Origin: Clostridiales bacterium
GTDB taxonomy: Bacteria > Bacillota > Clostridia > Oscillospirales > Acutalibacteraceae
Reading direction: 5' to 3'
Assembly (NCBI GenBank): GCA_014799585.1
Contig: JAAVHU010000030.1
Location: 1 to 8,603, forward strand
Length of the DNA stretch: 8,603 bases
In this document: one piece after another, positions 1-6,048 of the stretch
Layout of the letters: each line of letters opens with the position of its first letter
How positions within the stretch are numbered: the stretch's first letter is position 1
The notes under the pieces: model-generated
What the model saw: only the letters and a program-made list of their open reading frames with translations
The model's database searches: none
What the model was told of the DNA's origin: nothing
Position numbers and translations under genes: made by a program

Positions 1-26
1 ACTAATTTTGTTCAGATTAAATTAAT

Positions 27-62
27 AAATCTCGGTGAATACTTGCGTATTCACCGAGATTT
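27..62. terminator. Strong hairpin, probable (bidirectional) rho-independent terminator
   Basis: A perfect 16-bp inverted repeat (27-42 and 47-62) encloses a TTGC loop, and the outer stem is A/T-rich so that U-rich tails follow on both strands (TTTTAATT on plus, TTTATTAATTT on minus). It lies about 80 bases beyond the stop of the methyltransferase gene and so most likely ends the leftward ecfA1-ecfA2-ecfT-methyltransferase transcript. It could equally end a rightward gene lying off the left edge. The gap 63-140 holds nothing else that I can name. Confidence 0.85.
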
Positions 63-140
63 TTAATTATGAGATGGGCAAAATTAGAAAATTTAAACCA
101 AATACTTCTTTTTGTAGGGTGCCCCAATGAAAAGCCTTTT

Positions 141-725
141 TTATTCTTTTATGCCGACAACCTGATACATTTCATCATTAGAAATTTTGGTTGTCACCTT
201 TAAATATCGATCAAAAATATCTGCAAGCTCGTCCTCACTGATAAGCCCGATTGATACATTTTTTGCCGCACCCGAATGGTGTTTTTCAAGCATTTTTCTG
301 CTCATTCCGTGGGCAACCGTAACTGTTCCGCCCTGCTTTACCATTGCGCTTAATTTTGCAACAAGCCTTTCGGGATTCGGAAAATGTGGAAAGGCATTAT
401 AAACAACAACAGCATCAAATTTTTTATCAAATTCAATTTCTTCCACATCACCGCAAACAACAGATATATTTTCCTCAGAAAACTTGTTTTTTGCAATTTC
501 TGCCATTTTGGGTGAAATATCAATTCCCGTAACCGAACGCACATTTCTTTTTACATAATCGGGAAAAAGCACACCTGTACCGCAGGCAACATCAAGAATA
601 TCTTTTCCCTGTTCAATCTTGGCATTATCAAGAATTTTATTGATAACTGCTTCATTACGCACCATATTACTATCCCACATCGGGGCACAGCCATCAAAAA
701 AGTCAATTATATTTCTTTTATCCAT
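141..725 (-). CDS. Class I SAM-dependent methyltransferase
   Basis: This is a 194-residue cytosolic Rossmann-fold methyltransferase. Motif I is DVACGTG (residues 45-51). An acidic residue at the end of strand 2 (GIDIS, Asp69) should bind the ribose hydroxyls of SAM, and CGDVEE (91-96) fits the adenine-side motif. The N-terminus has an FFDGCAPMWD stretch (9-18), a layout common in small free-standing SAM methyltransferases. A His-His pair (149-150) and a KNVSIGL segment lie in the C-terminal part, which may form the substrate pocket. The start at 725 was chosen because GAGG sits 6 bases upstream, overlapping the TGA stop of ecfT; a longer reading from 773 would run back into ecfT. It lies 8 bases after ecfT, so it is almost certainly co-transcribed with the transporter. 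The substrate is unknown. It lacks the NPPY motif of PrmC and is not the release-factor methylase. Confidence 0.85.
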   Translation of the reverse strand: MDKRNIIDFFDGCAPMWDSNMVRNEAVINKILDNAKIEQGKDILDVACGTGVLFPDYVKRNVRSVTGIDISPKMAEIAKNKFSEENISVVCGDVEEIEFDKKFDAVVVYNAFPHFPNPERLVAKLSAMVKQGGTVTVAHGMSRKMLEKHHSGAAKNVSIGLISEDELADIFDRYLKVTTKISNDEMYQVVGIKE

Positions 726-733
726 ATCCAACC

Positions 734-1525
734 TCAAAAAATTATAATCTGAACAACAAGCAGTACCGCACAAAGCATAAATGAAATGATTTCACATATG
801 CCGATATGGACTGCTTTATTTTTACTGAATTTAACATCAACACGGTAGCCTCGTGCTTCCATTGCAAGCGAAAGCTCATCAGCACGCCTGAATGCGGCAA
901 TAAATATCGGCACAACCATTGGCATAACCGCCCTTGCCTTGTCCAAAAGCCGTTTGCTTTCAAACTTTGCCCCTCTTGCAATCTGTGCCTTTTTAATCAT
1001 ATCCGCCTCTTCAAAAAGAATCGGAATAAACTGAATAGAAACAGACAGAATCAAGGCAAACTGAGAAACAGGCACTTTGAATATTTTTAACGGAGAAATA
1101 ATATTTTCTATTGCATAGGTTATCTCAACAGGCGGAGTTGTTGCATTCATTATGTTTGAAAAAATCAAAAACACAATCACCCTTGCAACAACCTTTATAC
1201 CCTGCATCATTCCATCAAAGGACGGATTAAAAATCCAAAAACTTACCCACGCATTTTCAGCCTTGAAGAAAAATAAATTCATAAGAAAAATGGTTATAAA
1301 AAACCAATACAGTCTTAAAACATTTCCAAGCGCCGCTTTAATTCCAACCTTTGCTATCACACAAAGAACCGCCGTAAACAAAAACAAAACCAAATATCCA
1401 ACAGGCGAATTTGTTGCAATCACAGCCACAATCAGCAGAATAAACAAAAACATTTTAACAGTTGCATCAAGCCTGTGAATCACTGAATTTTTGGCTATAT
1501 AAATTCCATTTGGGAGCTGTTTCAT
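734..1525 (-). CDS. ecfT: Energy-coupling factor transporter transmembrane protein EcfT
   Basis: This is the 263-residue membrane scaffold of an ECF transporter, coupling ATP hydrolysis by EcfA1/EcfA2 to toppling of the S component. The N-terminus carries the family pattern of a short lead-in, then NSVIHRLDATVKM (13-25). Hydrophobic helices lie at about 25-40, 42-60, 70-88, 112-127 and 240-262. The two diagnostic Ala-Arg-Gly motifs of the cytoplasmic coupling helices are IARGAK (182-187) and EARGYR (223-228); these dock into the ATPase grooves. The start at 1525 is supported by GGGAGG about 8 bases upstream, and its ATG overlaps the ecfA2 stop as ATGA. A reading from 1552 would add nine residues with no ribosome site. 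The length is normal for the family. Group II (shared-module) type is inferred from the gene order A1-A2-T. Confidence 0.95.
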   Translation of the reverse strand: MKQLPNGIYIAKNSVIHRLDATVKMFLFILLIVAVIATNSPVGYLVLFLFTAVLCVIAKVGIKAALGNVLRLYWFFITIFLMNLFFFKAENAWVSFWIFNPSFDGMMQGIKVVARVIVFLIFSNIMNATTPPVEITYAIENIISPLKIFKVPVSQFALILSVSIQFIPILFEEADMIKKAQIARGAKFESKRLLDKARAVMPMVVPIFIAAFRRADELSLAMEARGYRVDVKFSKNKAVHIGICEIISFMLCAVLLVVQIIIF

Positions 1526-2379
1526 TTGTTTTCCCTCCCACAAACTCGGCATATTTCGTCAATAAGCTGATTGTATTTCACCGTTTTTTCGGAAACAGCA
1601 AAGCCTTTATCGGAAAGCATCTTGGATATACTTTTTACCTGCCCTGCACAGATACCGCTTTGATGAAGCATATCATAATCAGAAAGGATATCTTCTGCAC
1701 TGCCGTCTGCCGCAATTTTGCCATTTTTCATAAGAATAATTCGGGAAGCACATTCGGCAAGAGCATCCGCATTATGAGAAACCATAACAACAGATGTGCC
1801 GTTTTCATTCAGTTTTTTCAAAAGAGTTAAAAATTCTTTTCTGCCCAAAGGATCAAGCCCTGCAACAGGCTCATCAAGAAGCAGAATTTCAGGCTTAACG
1901 GCAAGCACACCTGCAATAGCAAGCCTTCTTTTTTCACCGCCTGAAAAACCAAGCGGAGATTTATCCTTGACCTTATCATAATCAAATCCAACAAGCTCAA
2001 GTGCTTCTTTCACATTTGTTTCAATATCGCTTTTTTTCATACCCGCTTGCTTCAATCCAAATGCAACATCACGAAAAACAGTTGTTTCAAAAAGCTGATA
2101 ATCCGGAAACTGAAAAAGGACACCAACGCTTTCACGCAGCTTTCGGCGGTCATAACCCTTGCCGTTTATATCTTTATCAAAAAGAAAAACATTCCCATCA
2201 TCCGCATCAAGAAGCCCTGCCATAAGCTGGAGCAGAGTGGATTTCCCACAACCGGTTTTCCCCATTATTCCGATAAATTCGCCTTGTTCAATTTGCAAAG
2301 ACACATCATCAACAGCTTTTGCCGAATAGGAAGTGTTCGGGGAATATGTATAGGAAACTGATTTTAATTCAAGCTGCAT
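1522..2379 (-). CDS. ecfA2: Energy-coupling factor transporter ATPase EcfA2
   Basis: This is a 285-residue ABC ATPase, the second nucleotide-binding subunit of the ECF module, acting on the cytoplasmic face with EcfA1 and EcfT. Visible motifs are Walker A GKTGCGKS (40-47), the Q-loop in VLFQFPDYQLFE (Gln90), signature GFSGGEKRR (144-152), Walker B EILLLDE (164-170), D-loop AGLD and H-loop MVSHN (His202). The string AIAGVLAVKPEILLLDEPVAGLD is recognisably EcfA2-like rather than EcfA1-like, judging from memory of the family. The signature reads FSGGE where LSGGQ is canonical. The ATG at 2379 overlaps the end of ecfA1 by 16 bases and is preceded only by a weak GGTGGGTG-type ribosome site, so translation is probably coupled to ecfA1. 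The downstream ecfT starts on its stop codon. Confidence 0.95.
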   Translation of the reverse strand: MQLELKSVSYTYSPNTSYSAKAVDDVSLQIEQGEFIGIMGKTGCGKSTLLQLMAGLLDADDGNVFLFDKDINGKGYDRRKLRESVGVLFQFPDYQLFETTVFRDVAFGLKQAGMKKSDIETNVKEALELVGFDYDKVKDKSPLGFSGGEKRRLAIAGVLAVKPEILLLDEPVAGLDPLGRKEFLTLLKKLNENGTSVVMVSHNADALAECASRIILMKNGKIAADGSAEDILSDYDMLHQSGICAGQVKSISKMLSDKGFAVSEKTVKYNQLIDEICRVCGRENK

Positions 2380-3194
2380 AATTCACCCACCAAATCCTCA
2401 TTCGTAAGGGGACATTTTGACAACTCTATCCCCTTTTTCTTTAAATCGTGATAAACCCTGACGGCAACAGGCGGTTCAAGCCCCGCTTCATCAAGAAGAG
2501 ATATATCGGTTAACACCCTTTGAGGGCTGCCGTCTGCAATCATTTTTCCGTCTTTCATCAGCACAACTCTGTCAGCAGAAACAGCTTCTTCAACATAATG
2601 AGAAATCATAATAATCGTATGACCCATATTGTGAAGATTTTTTATAGTTTTAAGCACTTCCCATCTGCCCTCAGGGTCAAGCATAGCAGTTGCCTCATCA
2701 AAAATGATTATATCGGGATTGCAGGACAGCACACTGGCAATAGCCACACGCTGTTTCTGACCGCCCGAAAGCATATGCGGAGAACGCTTTTCAAAACCCG
2801 AAAGTCCAACCATTTCAAGAGCGTTTTTGATTCTTTCGGGAATTTCACTTTCAGAAACGCCGAAATTTCTTGGAGCAAAAGCAACATCTTCTTCCACAAG
2901 TGAGGAAACAAACTGATTATCGGGATTCTGAAAAACCATACCGCAGTTTTTTCTAATTTCCCATATATTGCTTTTATCTGAAGCATTCAGCTCTGCCACA
3001 ATAAGTTTACCGCTCTGAACGGGAATAAGGGCATTGAACTGCCTTGCAAGTGTTGTTTTCCCGCTTCCGTTTTTTCCCAAAACGGCAATAAATTCTCCCT
3101 GTTCGATATTAAGTGAAATATCCGAGAGTGATTTATTCTTGCTGTTTTCAGAAGCATAAGAAAATATTAAGTTTTCGGCTTCAACTGCTTTCAC
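2364..3194 (-). CDS. ecfA1: Energy-coupling factor transporter ATPase EcfA1
   Basis: This is a 276-residue ABC ATPase and the first gene of the leftward ECF operon. Motifs in order are Walker A GKNGSGKT (40-47), Q-loop MVFQNPDNQ (Gln89), signature MLSGGQKQR (141-149), Walker B DIIIFDE (161-167), D-loop AMLD (170-173) and H-loop ISHYVEE (His199). FDEATAMLDPEGR with QNPDNQ is typical of EcfA1. The start codon is GTG at 3194, with a good AGGAGA site 6 bases upstream. It is expected to form a heterodimer with EcfA2 and power uptake of vitamins or other micronutrients through EcfT and interchangeable S components. A sigma-A-like promoter lies just upstream. In many Firmicutes this module sits in the ribosomal rplQ-truA region, and none of those neighbours are visible here. 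Confidence 0.95.
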   Translation of the reverse strand: MKAVEAENLIFSYASENSKNKSLSDISLNIEQGEFIAVLGKNGSGKTTLARQFNALIPVQSGKLIVAELNASDKSNIWEIRKNCGMVFQNPDNQFVSSLVEEDVAFAPRNFGVSESEIPERIKNALEMVGLSGFEKRSPHMLSGGQKQRVAIASVLSCNPDIIIFDEATAMLDPEGRWEVLKTIKNLHNMGHTIIMISHYVEEAVSADRVVLMKDGKMIADGSPQRVLTDISLLDEAGLEPPVAVRVYHDLKKKGIELSKCPLTNEDLVGELCSLN

Positions 3195-3222
3195 GGCAAT
3201 TCTCCTAAAATCTTTTTTCTAA

Positions 3223-3251
3223 ATAATATATCAAATCCTGCAATTCATCAA
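3223..3251 (-). promoter_or_regulatory. Sigma-A-type promoter for the ecfA1-ecfA2-ecfT-methyltransferase operon
   Basis: On the minus strand, TTGATG (3246-3251) and TATTAT (3223-3228) are separated by exactly 17 bases. Transcription would begin near 3216, leaving a leader of roughly 20 bases before the GTG start and its AGGAGA site at 3201-3206. The leader is too short for a riboswitch, so any control is more likely at initiation. Confidence 0.7.
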
Positions 3252-3284
3252 CCCCCTGCGGGGGATAAATATCCCCATAGGGGG
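3252..3284. promoter_or_regulatory. GC-rich imperfect palindrome between divergent promoters (candidate operator)
   Basis: Four G or C tracts are arranged so that C5 (3252-3256) can pair with G5 (3260-3264) or with G5 (3280-3284). In the centre, GGGGAT (3261-3266) can pair with ATCCCC (3271-3276). The whole 33 bp is therefore a nested imperfect palindrome in otherwise AT-rich DNA. It abuts the -35 box of the ecfA1 promoter (3246-3251) on one side and lies one base from a possible -35 box for the S-component gene (3286-3291) on the other. That position would suit a regulator of both transcripts. It has no adjoining U-tract on the leftward side. It could instead be a short dispersed repeat. Confidence 0.45.
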
Positions 3285-3285
3285 C

Positions 3286-3314
3286 TTGCAACATTTTTTT
3301 TCATATGATATTTT
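3286..3314 (+). promoter_or_regulatory. Possible promoter for the S-component gene
   Basis: TTGCAA (3286-3291) and TATTTT (3309-3314) are 17 bases apart. The -10 match is poor, and nearby TATGAT (3304) and TATATT (3314) have no suitably spaced -35. A start near 3321 would give a leader of about 30 bases. Ribosome site GGAGG (3336-3340) lies 10 bases before the ATG. Confidence 0.35.
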
Positions 3315-3350
3315 ATATTTAACAAATAAAAAAACGGAGGATCTTTCCTT

Positions 3351-3902
3351 ATGAATAAAATGACAGCCGTAAAAAAATCAATCGTTACTGCAGTTTGCAT
3401 AGCACTTTGCGTAGTGCTTCCGCAGGCATTTCACGCAATCCCGAATGCGGGCTCAATCTACTGCCCTATGCACATTCCCGTTTTACTTTGCGGGCTTCTC
3501 TGCGGTTGGCAGTATGGAGCAGTTTGCGGAATAGCAGGTCCGTTGATTTCAAGTTTATTTACAGGTATGCCGCCTGCTGCAATGCTTCCCCAAATGATGA
3601 TTGAATGCTTTGTTTACGGACTGATTGCAGGCTTAATCATGAAACTGATTAAAACAAAAAATATTTATGCCGATTTATACACAAGCCTTATCCTTGCAAT
3701 GCTTTCGGGCAGAATCATAGCAGGCATTGCAAAGGCATTGATTTTTGCGAAAGGCGAGCTTACAATCGCCGCCTGGGCAACATCCTATTTTGTTACCGCA
3801 CTTCCCGGCATTATCATTCAGCTTGTATTAATTCCAACAATCGTTTTTGCACTTATGAAAGCAAATCTTGTTCCGCAGAAATATCCAAAAATTGAAGAAT
3901 AA
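3351..3902 (+). CDS. ECF transporter S component (substrate-binding membrane protein)
   Basis: This 183-residue, very hydrophobic protein has about six membrane helices (near 8-28, 42-60, 62-78, 83-100, 110-130 and 145-170) and is the usual size of an ECF S component. Diagnostic stretches are an N-terminal helix ending in IPNAGSIYCPMHIPVLLCG (30-48) and GPLISSLFTGMPP (63-75), which resemble the PF12822-type S components such as PanT-like or related vitamin binders. The small-residue faces (AGxAKA, 124-129) suit docking to EcfT. It would bind a vitamin or precursor in the membrane and hand it to EcfA1/A2/T, encoded divergently 156 bases away. The substrate cannot be read from the sequence: pantothenate, pyridoxine-like compounds, corrinoid precursors and others are all possible. 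The start at 3351 is supported by GGAGG at 3336-3340, with a rather long 10-base spacing. Confidence 0.85.
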   Translation: MNKMTAVKKSIVTAVCIALCVVLPQAFHAIPNAGSIYCPMHIPVLLCGLLCGWQYGAVCGIAGPLISSLFTGMPPAAMLPQMMIECFVYGLIAGLIMKLIKTKNIYADLYTSLILAMLSGRIIAGIAKALIFAKGELTIAAWATSYFVTALPGIIIQLVLIPTIVFALMKANLVPQKYPKIEE

Positions 3903-3908
3903 CAAACA

Positions 3909-3933
3909 AAAAGGCTTCCAAAGGAAGCCTTTT
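3909..3933. terminator. Bidirectional rho-independent terminator between convergent genes
   Basis: An 11-bp perfect stem (AAAAGGCTTCC, 3909-3919, with GGAAGCCTTTT, 3923-3933) has an AAA loop and is followed by T-rich DNA on both strands. It lies 6 bases after the S-component stop and 4 bases beyond the hydrolase stop, so it probably ends both convergent transcripts. Confidence 0.9.
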
Positions 3934-3937
3934 CTAT

Positions 3938-4834
3938 TTATTTCATATGCTGTTTAAAATAATCTGCCATTTCTTTAATAACAACATCGGCAGGACGGGA
4001 ATTTGCATCAAGCACAGCAAAACAATGCGGAAGCCTTTTTCCATTATATTTCAACTGCCAATCCTTAAGCTTATTCGGAACACCCAAATCATCAAGCACC
4101 TTTTTCAGCTTGTAACTTTGTGAACGAACAAAATCTCCGCTTGAGGTTAAAATATAAAACGGAGGCATATCAGAAACAGCCACTTCATCAAATTTCATAT
4201 ATTTGTAAAATGGCGACATTTTATGGTTGCTTCCAAGAAGCATTCTTAAATTAACATTCAGAATAAGATTCGGACTGATCAGATCAACAACAGGCGAAGT
4301 TGCCCCGATTGCATTAAACTGCAAAGGATTATAAGGAATATCAAATTCATTTCTTAATGCTTCACTTTTAGTTAATGCCGCACAAAGGCTTACAAAATGA
4401 CCGCCTGCTGAATCTCCTGTTAAGAAAACATTATTCATATCAGCAGGAAAACTCTCTAAATTTTCACTTATCCATTTAAAAGCAGCAAAAATATCCTTAA
4501 TCTGATCTTTAAAAAGCACCTTTCCCGCTAATCTGTAATTCATATTAACAACGATAAAGCCCTGCTTTGCAAGATGATGGCAATAGCATTTATTGATTTC
4601 CTTCGTGCCGTACATCCATCCTCCGCCGTGAACATCAATCATAACAGGCAGGCTTACACCCGCATTTTCGGGAAAATAAATATCAAGAAGATGATATCTG
4701 CTTCCATCTTCAATATACGGAATATCCCTGAATTCTTTAATTCCATTCGGATATTTTTCTTTTTTCATTCTTTTTGCATCAACAAGTTTTGTTCTTGCCC
4801 AAACAAGTTTTAATGCAGGCATAAAAATATCCAT
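3938..4834 (-). CDS. Alpha/beta hydrolase, HSL-like / carboxylesterase type
   Basis: This is a 298-residue serine hydrolase of the hormone-sensitive-lipase or acetyl-esterase type. The oxyanion-hole motif HGGGW (69-73) is followed by the nucleophile elbow GDSAGG (140-145, Ser142). Likely triad partners are Asp234 in SSGDFVRS and His270 in RLPHCF. A 45-residue N-terminal cap region is consistent with this family. No clear signal peptide is seen; the first residues are mildly hydrophobic but interrupted by Lys and Arg, so a cytosolic location is likely. The substrate is probably a short-chain ester, perhaps an acetylated sugar, but this is not determined. The ATG at 4834 is preferred because GGAGG (4841-4845) is 6 bases upstream; the in-frame ATG at 4840 directly abuts the GGAGG. 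The gene has its own promoter and a leader inverted repeat and ends at the shared terminator. Confidence 0.85.
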   Translation of the reverse strand: MDIFMPALKLVWARTKLVDAKRMKKEKYPNGIKEFRDIPYIEDGSRYHLLDIYFPENAGVSLPVMIDVHGGGWMYGTKEINKCYCHHLAKQGFIVVNMNYRLAGKVLFKDQIKDIFAAFKWISENLESFPADMNNVFLTGDSAGGHFVSLCAALTKSEALRNEFDIPYNPLQFNAIGATSPVVDLISPNLILNVNLRMLLGSNHKMSPFYKYMKFDEVAVSDMPPFYILTSSGDFVRSQSYKLKKVLDDLGVPNKLKDWQLKYNGKRLPHCFAVLDANSRPADVVIKEMADYFKQHMK

Positions 4835-4854
4835 AAACATCCTCCGTTTTTGTG

Positions 4855-4896
4855 GAAGTTGGCATAAAAAATTTTACTTCAACAACAGCCAACTTC
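4855..4896 (-). promoter_or_regulatory. Inverted repeat in the hydrolase leader
   Basis: On the minus strand a 9-base arm GAAGTTGGC (4896-4888) is matched perfectly by GCCAACTTC (4863-4855) across a 24-base AT-rich loop. It lies between the predicted transcription start and the GGAGG site (4841-4845). It could form a leader hairpin affecting translation or be a repressor site. There is no U-run after the second arm, so it is not a standard terminator. Confidence 0.45.
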
Positions 4897-4932
4897 AGCT
4901 TAACTTTAGTGTGCTTCAATAATCTTTGCTAT

Positions 4933-4960
4933 ATATTATCACTAAAATTCATAATGTCAA
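4933..4960 (-). promoter_or_regulatory. Sigma-A-type promoter for the hydrolase gene
   Basis: On the minus strand a perfect TTGACA (4955-4960) and TAATAT (4933-4938) are 16 bases apart. Transcription would start near 4926 and give a leader of about 90 bases that contains the inverted repeat. The -35 lies only about 10 bases beyond the stop of the upstream S1-domain gene, with no terminator between, so read-through from that gene is also possible. Confidence 0.75.
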
Positions 4961-4969
4961 GAAAAATTT

Positions 4970-5890
4970 TTATATTTCTTCATTAAAAACAGTAGAAATT
5001 TCCTTTGGAGCGTTCGGCGTTGAATAATCAAAGCGGTCTATATGCTCTGCATTCACAAAATATGTAAGTTCTTCTGCCATTTCCGCCTCATCAAAGGCTT
5101 CAACAATCACAAGTTTTATTTTCATTTTATCAGGCAAAACAGATTTGATATAAACGGCAACCTGTTGCCCCTCAAAAAGATAATCACACGGCTCGGCAAG
5201 ACCTGCCAAATTCGGCATAAGTTCAACAAACACACCGTAAGGCTCTATGCTTCTTACCGTTCCCGTAACGGTTTCACCGGGTTCAAAAAGCGTTGCATTT
5301 TCTTTCCACGTTCCAAGCAGTTCTTTAAGTGAAAATGTAAGTTTTGCAGGCTCTCTTTTTCTTAAAACAACCCTTATATCTTCACCCTCATACAGTCTTT
5401 CTCTTGGATGATTTATTCTTGAAACAGAAAGCATATCTATCGGAATAAGTGCATTTATTCCTGCTCCGATATCAATAAATGCGCCGAACTTTTCAAGGTG
5501 CGTTACCCTTGCACTAATGATATCACCAACTTGAAGCATATCTATAAAATTCTTTTTACAGCCAAGCTGAACTGCTTTTCTTGAAAGAATAGCACTTATA
5601 TTGCCGAAATCATCACGCTGAAAACCAAGAATTGTAAAACACACGGGCTTATTGACCTTAGAAATAAGGGCAATATCTCTTGTTGAGCCATCATCAATTC
5701 CGATTGCGCCCTCTTCTCTTGGTATCATTCCCCTGATAATCCCCAAATCAACGTGAAGATTATGCTCACTGTCACACAAAAGAACTTTTGATTCAATAAC
5801 CGTTCCGTTCATCATTGCTGTTTTAACATCCTCCAGCGAATCAAATTTTCGCTGTAAGGCTTCATTTTGCCCCTCCGGGTAAAAAATCAT
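4970..5890 (-). CDS. S1 RNA-binding domain protein (ribosomal protein S1 homologue)
   Basis: This is a 306-residue protein built of S1/OB-fold repeats. A divergent first unit (about 28-105) contains VDLGIIRGMIPREEG, the central unit (about 120-190) is a canonical S1 fold with GDIISARVTHLEKFGAFIDIGAGINALIP, and the third (about 204-265) reads GETVTGTVRSIEPYGVFVELMPNLAGLAEP. An acidic C-terminal tail (266-306) follows. Such three-domain S1 proteins in Clostridia are commonly annotated as 30S ribosomal protein S1, although they are shorter than the six-domain S1 of E. coli. The likely role is binding single-stranded mRNA on or near the ribosome in the cytoplasm. The start at 5890 is preceded by a GAGAGTG-type site. 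The gene is divergent from the DUF951-prfA operon, a setting of translation genes. Whether it is the main S1 or an accessory RNA-binding protein is open. Confidence 0.85.
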   Translation of the reverse strand: MIFYPEGQNEALQRKFDSLEDVKTAMMNGTVIESKVLLCDSEHNLHVDLGIIRGMIPREEGAIGIDDGSTRDIALISKVNKPVCFTILGFQRDDFGNISAILSRKAVQLGCKKNFIDMLQVGDIISARVTHLEKFGAFIDIGAGINALIPIDMLSVSRINHPRERLYEGEDIRVVLRKREPAKLTFSLKELLGTWKENATLFEPGETVTGTVRSIEPYGVFVELMPNLAGLAEPCDYLFEGQQVAVYIKSVLPDKMKIKLVIVEAFDEAEMAEELTYFVNAEHIDRFDYSTPNAPKEISTVFNEEI

Positions 5891-5951
5891 AACATCACTC
5901 TCTTTAATTACAGTTTGTAATAATGTATATGCAAAGTTGAGCTTAATTATG

Positions 5952-5980
5952 TTGTAAACAAATGGTAATTGTGCTACAAT
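5952..5980 (+). promoter_or_regulatory. Sigma-A-type promoter for the DUF951-prfA operon
   Basis: TTGTAA (5952-5957) and TACAAT (5975-5980) are exactly 17 bases apart. Transcription would start near 5987, about 60 bases before the DUF951 start. A perfect 12-base palindrome, CATATTAATATG (5985-5996), covers the predicted start point. The rest of the divergent gap 5891-6048 holds no recognisable riboswitch or T-box. Confidence 0.65.
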
Positions 5981-6048
5981 AGAGCATATTAATATGTATA
6001 GCCAAACAAGAGTCGAACAAAATAAGGTTTAGCTGAAAGGTGAAGAAT

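Noticed and set aside
114..125. GGGTGCCCC-like short hairpin after the methyltransferase gene
   Set aside because: The stem is only three bases, with no further structure. It might be a decayed repeat but cannot be supported.
141..725. Methyltransferase as PrmC, which would modify RF1
   Set aside because: It has the SAM motif but no NPPY or similar catalytic motif, it is too short for PrmC, and it is about 5.5 kb away on the other strand.
1462..1830. 122-codon plus-strand frame over the ecfT/ecfA2 junction
   Set aside because: It spans the end of ecfA2 and the start of ecfT on the opposite strand and shows no family motif.
3195..3350. Vitamin riboswitch controlling the ECF genes
   Set aside because: Predicted leaders are only about 20-30 bases on either side, and the conserved motifs of TPP, FMN, cobalamin or folate riboswitches are not visible.
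4855..4960. Riboswitch or T-box in the hydrolase leader
   Set aside because: A leader of about 90 bases with one simple inverted repeat shows none of the conserved cores of the riboswitches or T-boxes that I know, and no attenuator terminator follows.
3938..5890. The hydrolase and S1-domain genes as part of a novel defence or secretion system
   Set aside because: Both are common housekeeping-type families, the hydrolase has its own promoter, and no nuclease, toxin or sensor genes lie nearby.
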